From positions 18,778 to 82,777 of the forward strand of contig JAAXHO010000213.1 of the NCBI GenBank assembly GCA_012270795.1: a stretch of DNA of 64,000 nt, in the 5' to 3' direction. Source of the stretch: Candidatus Poribacteria bacterium. Lineage in GTDB: Bacteria; Poribacteria; WGA-4E; WGA-3G. Below the pieces are notes generated by a model. It was not told the origin of the DNA, did no database searches, and saw only the letters and a list, made by a program, of their open reading frames with translations. Position numbers and translations under genes: made by a program. Below, one piece after another: positions 19,957-29,922 of this stretch (position 1 is its first letter; each line of letters begins with the position of its first letter).

Positions 19957-20200
19957 AAAAAATCTCCTATAGTGTTTGATGTTTGTTTTTTGGGCAGAGA
20001 AGTCCTGCCCAATCAGAATAAGTAGCGAATTTATTCGCTACGGTTAGTAGGGTAATGTCAACCTACTAATACCCAATTAACGTGATCTGTCTTGCTAAGT
20101 GTGCGGTTAGGAAACCGCACCTACCGCCGAAAAAAGATGAATCCCGTTAATTTAGTATAAGACTGTTAGTGTGTAGATTTCAGTCTACCCCATGTTGTTG

Positions 20201-21007
20201 TTAGTTTGTTTTTGCTTCTACGGCGAGTTCGCTTTCTGATAGCCTGACAAGTCCAGTATGTTCACTCTGTTTTAGACCGTTGACGATACAATCGGTATAC
20301 CATCCACTCCACCCTTTTTGCCCGGGAGTATCGCTATCCCCATCATTGACACAGATAGCCAGACCGAATTCAAAACCTTCTTCAAACTTGTCACCTTTGT
20401 TAATTTCATCAGCAGTAAATATGTATTCGTAATAAGTTTTCTTTTCATTTTCATTTCGGACTATGGCAACATTATCACCGTCTACAAGTCCTGTGCCGCC
20501 TGCTGCTTCATTATGAATAATGAGGTTTTTTCCCTGGTTATCTAAGGCAGCATTATAGAGTAATAAGGTTAACCCACCATCGCGCTCACCGGTCATTTCA
20601 AAACCGAGTTGGCAACTGTCACCATTCCAAGCTCCACCGCCATTCTGATGTTCATCATCTGTTACACTGAGTGCGAGATATATTGCGTCAGGTTCCCAGA
20701 CAATTGCGAAACAAGTTTTGTGGTCATCAGGTCCACTCCATTTTCCATCATCCCATTCACGAAAAACATAGATTTCATTGTCGTTTCCTGCAAATTCCAC
20801 TTCACAAAAAATCTCACCATTTGTACCAGTAACGGATTCAATGACACCTTTCCAGCCTTCATCGTCATCGAGTTCACCATCAATTGTGATGTCTGCAGGT
20901 TTTTTGAGTGCGTTGTAAACGTCGTGCGTATCACTACGCCACTGTGCGTGTGCTGTAATGCTTGTAATCAAAAACAATAATGTAATTACAATCAAGAACT
21001 TTCTCAT
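20201..21007 (-). CDS. CBM9/DOMON-like secreted protein, paralogue of the preceding gene; C-terminal tail frameshifted
   Basis: 268 aa, signal peptide; high similarity to 19117..19956; out-of-frame KNKLTTTWGRLKSTH* follows the stop region. Confidence 0.8.
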   Translation of the reverse strand: MRKFLIVITLLFLITSITAHAQWRSDTHDVYNALKKPADITIDGELDDDEGWKGVIESVTGTNGEIFCEVEFAGNDNEIYVFREWDDGKWSGPDDHKTCFAIVWEPDAIYLALSVTDDEHQNGGGAWNGDSCQLGFEMTGERDGGLTLLLYNAALDNQGKNLIIHNEAAGGTGLVDGDNVAIVRNENEKKTYYEYIFTADEINKGDKFEEGFEFGLAICVNDGDSDTPGQKGWSGWYTDCIVNGLKQSEHTGLVRLSESELAVEAKTN

Positions 21008-21085
21008 TATTTATATCTCCTTAGTTTATACTTCAATGTATATCTCAGATTGCATGAGCCATTGGCATTATGCAATATTAATATT

Positions 21086-21382
21086 ATACCATTTCTAATA
21101 AATTATATTCCATTAGAAAGACTTCTTTCAGGGTTATTTAGTTTTAAAAATTTTCCGTTTATTTGTGTTACCAATAGTTTATATCGTAGGTCCAAATCAA
21201 GAAATCAACGGTATGAATGCCATTTAGGCATTCCCCGGGTAGAGCGTATGCGACACCCGACCTACAGATGGTTATATTGAAATGTGAAAAATATGCCCAA
21301 AAATCCTAAAACTAAATAACCCTGGACTTCTTTCCCCTCGCTTGCGGGGGGATAAAGGGGGGTTCTTAAATAGAAATGGTAT
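21086..21382. repeat. TIR element (ATACCATTTCT ... AGAAATGGTAT) interrupted by a second element
   Basis: Terminal inverted repeats read directly; compare uninterrupted copy 56187..56308. Confidence 0.8.
21129..21324. mobile_element. Non-autonomous MITE-like element, 196 bp, TIR CAGGGTTATTTAGTTTTA, 9-bp duplication GACTTCTTT
   Basis: Flanked by GACTTCTTT at 21120..21128 and 21325..21333. Confidence 0.85.
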
Positions 21383-21436
21383 TACTATAGTTTTATATTT
21401 TAACATGTTTGTTGATAAACGGCAACAAAATAAAAA

Positions 21437-22972
21437 TTAACGATCTTCAATTGTTTGGTCTACCTTATCACCACCCACGCAGAGAATATAACTTAGGCTT
21501 GAACCGATGTATAGTTTTTCATTTGCAATGGTAGGTGAAGAGATGAATTTCAATCCTGCTTTAATAGTCCTTGCATTATATTCCCACAATACATCTCCAT
21601 TTGCAATATTTAGGGAATAGATCATACCATCTTCTGTGGCAACATACATTGCATCTTTTGTTACAGCAGGTGATGAAAGGACAGGACTACCCAGATCTTT
21701 TTCCCTGTGTATATCTCCATTTGTAGCTTTGAGGGTATATACGTGTCCGTCACGAGAACCAAATGTTACATAATCATCGTGAACGACAATTGCAGTGAGA
21801 ACTCCGTCACCTGCCTTATGTTCCCAAGCGATATCACCGTTTTCTATATTAAAGGCGACAACTTTACCTTTAGGATTTGGACCGCTTTCTGCAAAATTGC
21901 CTGTGCTAAGTCCAAAATAGACTAAGTTCTGATGTGAGCTTGGATTTCCCCAGACGGAGTATGGCATGGATTTTGACCAGATTTCCTTACCGTTATCTGC
22001 ATCTACGGCATAGACTTTGTAATCCCCGTAGCCGGTGCCGAAGAAAACTTTACCATCCTTTACCAGTGGAGACATATCTGCGTGTACAGCGGGGAAGTGC
22101 CAAATTTCTTCACCAGCGAGCGCATCAATACAGTAGATACCATCTGCACCTGCTGTGAAGTATAGACGACCTTTCGTGATGAATGGGGTTGACTCCACAT
22201 GACTTGCAGTTGTGAAACTCCAGATTGGGTCGCCTGTTTGTGCATCAAGGCATCGGAGTTGACAACCGCTATCTTCATGAAAACCTTCACCGATGTAGAC
22301 TCTACCAGCAACAACTGCGGGGGATGACGCGATAGGAATGTCTGACTCATGTTGCCAGACAATTTCTTTTGTATCAGTGTCTATACAGTATGTTACCCCG
22401 CTGGCAGAAAAAAATCCGCCAAGTGCAGTACCGATATATAGACGATTGCCGACGACTGCGGGTGATGAAAAGAATTGAACCATTTTTCTATTTTTAGGAC
22501 TGAATGGCCAGGATAGAGTTCCGTTTTCTGGACCTGGTAATCCATCAACATTGCCAGTACGATTCGCATCGCCTCTAAACGTATACCATGAACTACCCGC
22601 TCTCATTTTGCTTTCTTTTTGCTGTTGCGTACCTATATCTACAGTGGGTTTACTATGATCAATTCCCCTTTCAACTAATTGGAAAGTAAACACTGCAAGT
22701 CCAACTAACACAACGAGACTAACAACTGAAAGAATAGTCCTGCGGACAGTAAAGAAATCCCGGACTTTGTAAAAGACCATCTTGGTTGAGTCACGGGCGA
22801 ATACAAGTGATGTGACTATTGCAACACCGACAAATGCGAGTATCTGTGGAATGATACTCAGCAGTGCGGTCAAAGGACCAATCAGCTGCGGTATAACAGC
22901 ATTTGCTGGTGATGCAAAACAGACAGGAACTGATAAAAGACTTAGCGTTAGTAACCATAAGGTTTTTTGCAT
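21437..22972 (-). CDS. PQQ-binding-like beta-propeller (BamB-like) protein with N-terminal TM segments
   Basis: 511 aa; repeated GxVYxxxxDGxxYxLxxxxGxxxW blades. Confidence 0.85.
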   Translation of the reverse strand: MQKTLWLLTLSLLSVPVCFASPANAVIPQLIGPLTALLSIIPQILAFVGVAIVTSLVFARDSTKMVFYKVRDFFTVRRTILSVVSLVVLVGLAVFTFQLVERGIDHSKPTVDIGTQQQKESKMRAGSSWYTFRGDANRTGNVDGLPGPENGTLSWPFSPKNRKMVQFFSSPAVVGNRLYIGTALGGFFSASGVTYCIDTDTKEIVWQHESDIPIASSPAVVAGRVYIGEGFHEDSGCQLRCLDAQTGDPIWSFTTASHVESTPFITKGRLYFTAGADGIYCIDALAGEEIWHFPAVHADMSPLVKDGKVFFGTGYGDYKVYAVDADNGKEIWSKSMPYSVWGNPSSHQNLVYFGLSTGNFAESGPNPKGKVVAFNIENGDIAWEHKAGDGVLTAIVVHDDYVTFGSRDGHVYTLKATNGDIHREKDLGSPVLSSPAVTKDAMYVATEDGMIYSLNIANGDVLWEYNARTIKAGLKFISSPTIANEKLYIGSSLSYILCVGGDKVDQTIEDR

Positions 22973-22998
22973 AGGATTTCAACTCCGATTAGGACGCA

Positions 22999-24168
22999 TC
23001 AATTCAGAGAAGCAACAGCATAACGCGTAAGATTCTCTATCAATGGTCGGTTTTTTGAAGTATTTGATTTATTGTCGTTACGCATGTTTGTGATGAGATA
23101 CATACCTTTACCGTATTTTAATTTTGCTACGACGATTTCTTTGCCGTTATTGGTAGTTGCGAGTACTTCAAATTTGTCGTTCCACCCACTCCAAGAATCA
23201 TCAAGTGAAAGTTGCCCAGAACGGATGCGATGTGGTGATTTGAAAAGATTACCTGCTTTTGCTGTGGGTTGGAAATCGTTTCTAACATCACTTTCAACAC
23301 CTTTCAAAGGTTCTGTTAACCACCCACTCCCACAAGGTCGGTCGTCATCGCTGTCTTGGCCAGAGACAATTACAATGCCACCACCTTTAACAAAATCTCT
23401 AATCTGTTTTTCCTGATTTTTATTGAGGTGGTACCTACCATCATCAATTACTCGATATCCAAGCCATAATATATCATTTTTTTTAAGTTCTGACAAATCG
23501 CGTTCGGTTGACTGTTCACATGCAAGCCAACGATCTTCTACTCTTTTGATACCGGAAATCACAGAATGTTCTTCATGATAATTTCTTCTGTTCAATAGAA
23601 ACAGTCGGATAATACCATCTTTTAGCAAGGTCCGTAGTTCTTTCTGAAGTTCGGGTGTAGAATCTCTGCGTGAAACCTTGTATTGATTTAGTTTTACTTC
23701 GGTATGTGTGAAACTCCATCTAACCCATCCTCTCTTCTCGTCTTTGGCAACCTGGAGTTGGAACCATGTGCCTCTTGTATGTGCAAGGCTATCAATTCGA
23801 TCGCCTTTTTTCAAGTATAAGACAATTATTGGTTCACCTTTTTTGAGCAATTTGTCTATCTCTTTCCTATGATCTTTTTCACCTTTAAACACGTCATAGC
23901 GGATTTTGATTACATTAAATTCGCTTTTGCCTTTGATGTTTTCCTCAATTTTGAAATCAGCGGTTTTTCGTTTGGTATTAACGTCTGAGATTATCGCAAA
24001 GACGATGTTAGTGCTCTCACTGGCAAGTTCAGGAACCGTATAAGGTCTTGAGATGTAGGCATTTGAGTTTAATTGCGTCAAAGTAAAAAGACAAACAGTA
24101 AAAATTACCAATAAGTTTACATGTTTCCGTTGTGATTTATATTGATATGACAAATTTTGGTTCTTCAC
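22999..24168 (-). CDS. Secreted protein with GATase/ThuA-like C-terminal domain shared with 46226..48622
   Basis: NDILWLGYRVIDDGRYHLNKNQEKQIRDFVKGGGIVIVSGQDSDDDRPCGSGWLTEPLKG matches the other protein's C-terminus. Confidence 0.6.
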   Translation of the reverse strand: MKNQNLSYQYKSQRKHVNLLVIFTVCLFTLTQLNSNAYISRPYTVPELASESTNIVFAIISDVNTKRKTADFKIEENIKGKSEFNVIKIRYDVFKGEKDHRKEIDKLLKKGEPIIVLYLKKGDRIDSLAHTRGTWFQLQVAKDEKRGWVRWSFTHTEVKLNQYKVSRRDSTPELQKELRTLLKDGIIRLFLLNRRNYHEEHSVISGIKRVEDRWLACEQSTERDLSELKKNDILWLGYRVIDDGRYHLNKNQEKQIRDFVKGGGIVIVSGQDSDDDRPCGSGWLTEPLKGVESDVRNDFQPTAKAGNLFKSPHRIRSGQLSLDDSWSGWNDKFEVLATTNNGKEIVVAKLKYGKGMYLITNMRNDNKSNTSKNRPLIENLTRYAVASLN

Positions 24169-24336
24169 TAAAATCCTCCTATATTAATCTAATACCATTT
24201 CTACTTTAATTATAGTAAAGTATTATAATTACTTGGACATTTCTGTAGCACAACCTGTATGAAGATTAACTTATTCTATCAGTAATATTTGCATTTGTAA
24301 GATTTTAAGAATTTTTGTGTAGTATATCTACTTTTT

Positions 24337-24486
24337 GTCTGAACCAGGATTTACAGGATTACCAGATTTTCAAGATTGGAGTTTGATGCATTAGATTGCC
24401 ATTCAAAAATTTGCGTAAATGCTTATCAAAACACATTGATGTGGCAATCCTGGAAATCTGTAAATCCTGAAAATCCTGGTTCAGAC
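24337..24486. repeat. Inverted-repeat element GTCTGAACCAGGATTT ... AAATCCTGGTTCAGAC class
   Basis: Read directly; second copy within 58821..59015. Confidence 0.8.
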
Positions 24487-24647
24487 AACAGAGAACATAA
24501 CAACTCAGAATAGGTTCAAATCATTCAAATTAGTCTATATGGATAAGATTAAAATTACCGAATTAATTAGTTAATCTTCATGAAGTTTGTGCTACAAAGT
24601 AGCAATTTAGGTTAATGGTGTAAAAACAAAATACGGACAATGTCGGC

Positions 24648-24969
24648 CTATTTGAGTTTAACTGCGGTGCCGGTGGCTGTGCCCATCAACATGCCATTGT
24701 TTGCACCGAGTACTTGATAGTCAATATCAATTCCTACGACTGCATCTGCACCTTTCCGTTGTGCGATTTCTTGCATTTCCATTATAGCGGTCTCCCGCGC
24801 ATCTTCAAGTTTGCTCTCGTAGGTTTTTGATCTGCCACCAATCATAGTCAGTAATACCAGCCATAAAATCACGAAAGATATTTGCTCCCATGATCGCCTC
24901 GCCAGTAACTAAACCGAGGTATTGCCCTATATCTCTACCTTCAACTGAGTTTGTTGTTGTCGTTATCAT
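24648..24969 (-). pseudogene. YbjQ/UPF0145 family protein, split by a single-base frameshift at ~24846
   Basis: [41 protein letters not shown] | [47 protein letters not shown]. Confidence 0.85.
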
Positions 24970-26087
24970 TATTGTGAACTCCCTCTTGCGGTTATGTACC
25001 ACACAGATTCGACGCTATCGTCGCGTATCCCGTAGTACTTATCATAAAGATTAACAGTTGTGCAACAGTGTGTAGGTAAAATCTCCAGTTTATCTCCCGG
25101 TTTCAATGGAATATCTCCGTTAGATATCTGCATTTTACCATGTTCTTCGGATAGTCCTACCATTTCAAGTTCTGGATAATCAATCGGTTGTGGAATTCCG
25201 AACTCCTTCGTAAGGACTTTCATTCCCGTATCAACTATGATACGATCTTGTGTTGGCCGGCTGACGACAGTTGATAGGACTGTCAAAGCGCAATCAAATT
25301 TATCTCCGACTCCTTGCACACCGCGATAGGTAGCATCCATAAAGACATAAGAACCAGCCTGTATTTCTGTTATTTCGGGTATACTACCAGTTATGTCAAA
25401 AGTTCCAGTTCCGCCACCGCTCAGAATTGAAATTTCAATACCATTATTCATGATATGATCAGCTGTGCTAAATAAACTTAACAATGCAAGTCGTGTATTA
25501 TTCTCTCTATAATACTTGCCATTCTGTGTGATGAGATGCCCCTCATAACCCATCAGTCCCTCAAACTTAAGATTTGGACTTTTGGTAACCTGTTGTGCTA
25601 AAGCCAGAGCAGGTTCTCTAGGTTCAACACCGCAACGATTCATGCCGATATTAATTTCAACTAAGATCCTTATTATTACATCTTTGGCGGATGCTGCTTC
25701 AGCTAAGTCCTGTATATTTTGAGCGTCGTCAACTGCTACCATTATGTCAGAATGTTTCGCGAGATTAACAAGGCGCGAGATTTTTTGTGTGCCAACAATT
25801 TGGTTTGCGATTAGTACATCACGGATACCTGCATGAATGACCGCTTCCGCTTCTCCCAATTTTGCACAAGTTACACCGATTGCTCCAGCTGCTATCTGTT
25901 TATGTGCGATTATCGGTGTTTTATGTGTTTTGACATGAGGTCTTAGATTGGCATTTACTGTTGCAAAATAATCCGCCATCTTCTGGATGTTCGCTTCCAT
26001 TTTATCCAGATCGATTAACAGTGCGGGTGTATCTAATTCGGTCTTATGTCTACCGATATAATGATCGGTGGCGTGCATATCTAACAC
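24969..26087 (-). CDS. D-threonine aldolase/DSD1-like fold III PLP enzyme
   Basis: 372 aa; [50 protein letters not shown]. Confidence 0.85.
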   Translation of the reverse strand: MLDMHATDHYIGRHKTELDTPALLIDLDKMEANIQKMADYFATVNANLRPHVKTHKTPIIAHKQIAAGAIGVTCAKLGEAEAVIHAGIRDVLIANQIVGTQKISRLVNLAKHSDIMVAVDDAQNIQDLAEAASAKDVIIRILVEINIGMNRCGVEPREPALALAQQVTKSPNLKFEGLMGYEGHLITQNGKYYRENNTRLALLSLFSTADHIMNNGIEISILSGGGTGTFDITGSIPEITEIQAGSYVFMDATYRGVQGVGDKFDCALTVLSTVVSRPTQDRIIVDTGMKVLTKEFGIPQPIDYPELEMVGLSEEHGKMQISNGDIPLKPGDKLEILPTHCCTTVNLYDKYYGIRDDSVESVWYITARGSSQ

Positions 26088-26090
26088 CTC

Positions 26091-27044
26091 TTACAGTTGT
26101 TGCACCGGATTCGAAAGTGTACCGAACCCATCAATTACTATCTTGACGACATCGTTTGGTGCAAGTGGTAAATCATTCGGGACAATAATGCCAGTGCCTG
26201 TGGAAACAACAGTCCCGAATGGGATTGGATTATCACGCATCAAGAACTCCGTAAGTTGTTCGAACTTCCAATTTATTTGTGATGTGTTGACTTCACCTGA
26301 ATAGACTTCCTTTTTATCGCGAAGGATCGTGCATTTCATCTCAAGATTGTACGGATCATCAACTTCAGTGGTCGTAAGAAACATCGGCCCGAGTGCACAA
26401 CACCCGTAAAAAACCTTTGATTGAGGTAGGTATAATGGATTATCGCGCTCAATATCCCAAGCGGACACATCATTGCATAACGTATAACCCAGTATCTCAC
26501 CTTCGGCGTTGAGAATATAAGCGAGTTCCGGTTCTGCTGCTGTTAGCATGGAGTCGCTGCGGATCCCGATAAAGCCGTTCGGACCGACTGTACGGGATGG
26601 CGTTGCTTTGAAGAAAATCTCTGGTCTGTCTGCCTGATATACGCGACTATATATATCTTGTTCTGAATCGTCATCGCGCATGTCCGCACTCCGTTTGTAA
26701 GTAACGCCACATCCCCACACCTCTGGTGCATCAATTGGAGCAAGTAGGTGCGGTATATTTTTATCTGGATGAACATCCAATTTTTCTAAAGATAATCCGT
26801 AGTCTTCCTGAATTTCTGGTTCGCTATAGTGAAATTTTGTAAGCCGCATCGGTGGCGGTGCAGAAACCTTTTCTTGTATATCAGCAAGAAGCACCCCGAG
26901 CGATATCCGTTCTTCGTGCGCAAGTTTTAGTACATCTAAAACACTCGGTGACTCGTCACTTGTTACATCAATTATTTGGTATTCACGCGTGACAACCCCT
27001 ACTCGCTTACCTAAATTAGGTAAATGAAATTGGATCAGTTTCAT
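26091..27044 (-). CDS. Fumarylacetoacetate hydrolase family protein
   Basis: 317 aa; GVTYKRSADMRDDD, AEPELAYILNAEGEILGYTLCNDVSAWDIERDNPLYLPQSKVF. Confidence 0.85.
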   Translation of the reverse strand: MKLIQFHLPNLGKRVGVVTREYQIIDVTSDESPSVLDVLKLAHEERISLGVLLADIQEKVSAPPPMRLTKFHYSEPEIQEDYGLSLEKLDVHPDKNIPHLLAPIDAPEVWGCGVTYKRSADMRDDDSEQDIYSRVYQADRPEIFFKATPSRTVGPNGFIGIRSDSMLTAAEPELAYILNAEGEILGYTLCNDVSAWDIERDNPLYLPQSKVFYGCCALGPMFLTTTEVDDPYNLEMKCTILRDKKEVYSGEVNTSQINWKFEQLTEFLMRDNPIPFGTVVSTGTGIIVPNDLPLAPNDVVKIVIDGFGTLSNPVQQL

Positions 27045-27056
27045 AGTTCTCCAACA

Positions 27057-27674
27057 CTATTTTTTCGATGGTACCAAAGAGGTACTTTCAAGGAATGTGA
27101 TTACTTTCTGTGCAGATTCTATAATAGAGAGTTCCGCCGTGTTTACGACGATCTCTGGTTTTTTGGGTGCTTCGTAAGGTGCACTAATACCCGTAAATTC
27201 CTTGATTTCTCCAGCCCGTGCTTTTTTGTATAACCCTTTAGGATCGCGTTCTTCACATACATCAATCGGACAATCAACAAGAACCTCTACAAATCTGTTA
27301 TCAGAGATTAATTCTCTTGCTTGATCACGGTCGGCGCGGTAAGGGGAAATAAATGCTGTCATTACAATCGTGCCGGCATCCACAAATAGCTTAGCCACTT
27401 CACCGACGCGTCGTATGTTTTCTTCCCGGTCCTCAGGTGAGAAACCTAAATTCTTGTTCAATCCATGACGGACATTGTCTCCATCAAGTACATAAGTGTG
27501 ATGGTTACGCTCGTGCAATAAATGTGCTACTGCATTTGCTAAAGTTGACTTTCCTGAACCTGACAGACCGGTGAACCAAACAACACACCCTTTTTGGTTT
27601 AGTAATTGTTCCCGATCTTCTACTGTGACGGTTGTTGAATGCCACGTAATATTAGTTGATTTCTGTACTGCCAA
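27057..27674 (-). CDS. cysC: Adenylylsulfate kinase
   Basis: [61 protein letters not shown]. Confidence 0.95.
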   Translation of the reverse strand: MAVQKSTNITWHSTTVTVEDREQLLNQKGCVVWFTGLSGSGKSTLANAVAHLLHERNHHTYVLDGDNVRHGLNKNLGFSPEDREENIRRVGEVAKLFVDAGTIVMTAFISPYRADRDQARELISDNRFVEVLVDCPIDVCEERDPKGLYKKARAGEIKEFTGISAPYEAPKKPEIVVNTAELSIIESAQKVITFLESTSLVPSKK

Positions 27675-27980
27675 TAGTTGGTCCTCATGATTTCCGATAC
27701 TTCTTTAGTATAAGTAAAAAGTTCTAAATTATATTTTTCAAGACATTGTGCTTGAAGTTGATTGATTATATAGACGCTTAATTAATATAGTATATCAAAA
27801 GTAGATGCGAAGTGCAAATTTATATTTATTAATCTTTTCAGTTGACTAATTTCATTTTGCCGTATATAATCATTTGCCATATTGAGTTTGCAGCTATACG
27901 GAAATTTTGTTTTTATAAATCTTAAATATGCTATTGAATTAAACGTAATAAAATCACTGAAATTGACACAGGAAACATAC

Positions 27981-28634
27981 ATGAAAAGAATAGTAGAACC
28001 TGAGGTAATGGACACAGTTGAAGCTGCAGAAGCCTATGATGCAATGGCACATGGAGAAGTTGACGAAGCATTTGTAGATCGTGTGATTGAACTCGGTGCA
28101 AAAAGTGGGCATTTCCTTGACGTTGGTACAGGACCTGCACAGATACCTATCCTATTTGCAACACGGTGTCCAAATGTCAAGATTACAGCAATCGACTTAT
28201 CTGAAGAAATGTTGAAAATTGCTGAACAACATGTAAGAGATTCTGATCTTTCCAGACAGATAAAGCTTGAACATATTGATGCAAAAGACCTGCCTTATCC
28301 TGACAATTGTTTTGATGGACTAATTTCTAACAGCATAGTACATCATATACACGATGCGTTAACTGCTCTAAAAGAGATGGGAAGAGTAGTAAAACCTAAC
28401 GGTATCATATTAATTCGCGATCTCATCCGACCAGAAAATCTTGCAGATGCCCAAAGATTTGTAGATACTTATGCTTCTGAAGATACGCCTTACCAACAGA
28501 AACTCTATTACGACTCTTTCCTTGCTGCTTTTACCATTGCCGAAGTCAAAGAGATGATAAGTCAAACAGATATGACTGGGGGGGTGGTTGTTCAAAGCTC
28601 GGATAGACATTGGTCAATTGAACGAAGCATTTAG
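27981..28634 (+). CDS. Class I SAM-dependent methyltransferase
   Basis: FLDVGTGPAQIPILFATRCPNVKITAIDLSEEMLKIA; start at MKRIVEPEV. Confidence 0.9.
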   Translation: MKRIVEPEVMDTVEAAEAYDAMAHGEVDEAFVDRVIELGAKSGHFLDVGTGPAQIPILFATRCPNVKITAIDLSEEMLKIAEQHVRDSDLSRQIKLEHIDAKDLPYPDNCFDGLISNSIVHHIHDALTALKEMGRVVKPNGIILIRDLIRPENLADAQRFVDTYASEDTPYQQKLYYDSFLAAFTIAEVKEMISQTDMTGGVVVQSSDRHWSIERSI

Positions 28635-28834
28635 ATCAATATGCCGTTAAGTTAACTTTCTTTTTTCGCCATATTGCCTTTTCAAAGTGGTTTACTACGT
28701 ATTGAAACTATCCCCGTTCTAAAGGGTTACAAAACCGTACAATAGCACTTAATGTACAAAAATAGGTTGACAAACATTAATACCTTTAGGTAGAATTATA
28801 TCAGAATTACTTTCTTATTATGAGGAGACAATCA

Positions 28835-29200
28835 ATGGCAGAGGAAAATGGAATGGACCAAGCAACCGAAAATTCAAACAATGAAACACCAGAAAGTGGT
28901 ATGATTTTAAACATTATGCAGTTGCAATCAATTGATATTAACCAACGATTCATCCGTGTCAAAACTGATAATGGGTGGCGAATAAATATACTTGATACAG
29001 GAAAAGTTACAATAAATTTCATTACAAGTATGAGAAAAATTGAAAGTATGTTAATGTCGGGGGATGCAATAGAACGTGATGGTGACGATATAATCATTGT
29101 TCGAAACCAACCAGATGATGCTTATCGTTCAAAACGTAGTAGTTCACAGTTAGCAATAACTCGTGAAGACTTATTGTCTGCTGAACCGAAAGCAAATTAA
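28835..29200 (+). CDS. Hypothetical protein
   Basis: Start MAEENGMDQ with GAGGAG upstream. Confidence 0.6.
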   Translation: MAEENGMDQATENSNNETPESGMILNIMQLQSIDINQRFIRVKTDNGWRINILDTGKVTINFITSMRKIESMLMSGDAIERDGDDIIIVRNQPDDAYRSKRSSSQLAITREDLLSAEPKAN

Positions 29201-29314
29201 GATACCTTGTGAAAAATTATTGAAATTAGTCATAAGATGTATTTTACTACATAGCATAGTATCGTTATAACATAGTATCGCTCATCTTCTCATTCGGTTC
29301 ATCTGTCAATTCAA

Positions 29315-29851
29315 TTGATTTCGGAGGTAGGAATCATTTTAGAACGTATATATAGACTTATCTCAAGTTTAAAGGGTGGTACTATGGTTCCAACAGGGGT
29401 GGTGTTAAGCCCTGATAATTTTGCTGTAGTAACATCCGAACACCTTGATAACATTGAAACGCATCTCTCTGATTCACTAAGACTTGAGCATCACCTTGCG
29501 TTGCCTATTTCTGTACGTTCAGAGGATACGGATATAATCGTTGTGAAAGAACTGGTACCGAATCCGTGTCCAATCTGTAGACATCCCCTAAAGTTTCTCC
29601 GCGAATTAATTGATCGTTTTGAGAAGGAAAATACAAATTTAATTCGGTGTCCGCTTGGTCATCATTACTCAGGTACCATGAAGATATACCATCTCAACAT
29701 TTTTCAACAGTCAGAAAGAGCAGAATTGGAAAACAACCTATCAGAATGTCCTGCATGCCGAAGTAAAAAGATACAGTACTTAAGTCCTTCAGATATGTTC
29801 TGTTTAGATTGCGATTGGGATAGTGGGATGGTAGCACGTTACAGAACATAG
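29315..29851 (+). CDS. Zinc-ribbon-containing hypothetical protein
   Basis: NPCPICRHPL, ECPACRSKK and FCLDCDWDSG Cys pairs; true start uncertain. Confidence 0.6.
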   Translation: MISEVGIILERIYRLISSLKGGTMVPTGVVLSPDNFAVVTSEHLDNIETHLSDSLRLEHHLALPISVRSEDTDIIVVKELVPNPCPICRHPLKFLRELIDRFEKENTNLIRCPLGHHYSGTMKIYHLNIFQQSERAELENNLSECPACRSKKIQYLSPSDMFCLDCDWDSGMVARYRT

Positions 29852-29922
29852 GTGCGATATAGTGAATACCGCACCTTCATATTTGAAACTAAGGCATACC
29901 GATTGTCTTCGTTATTACGTGC

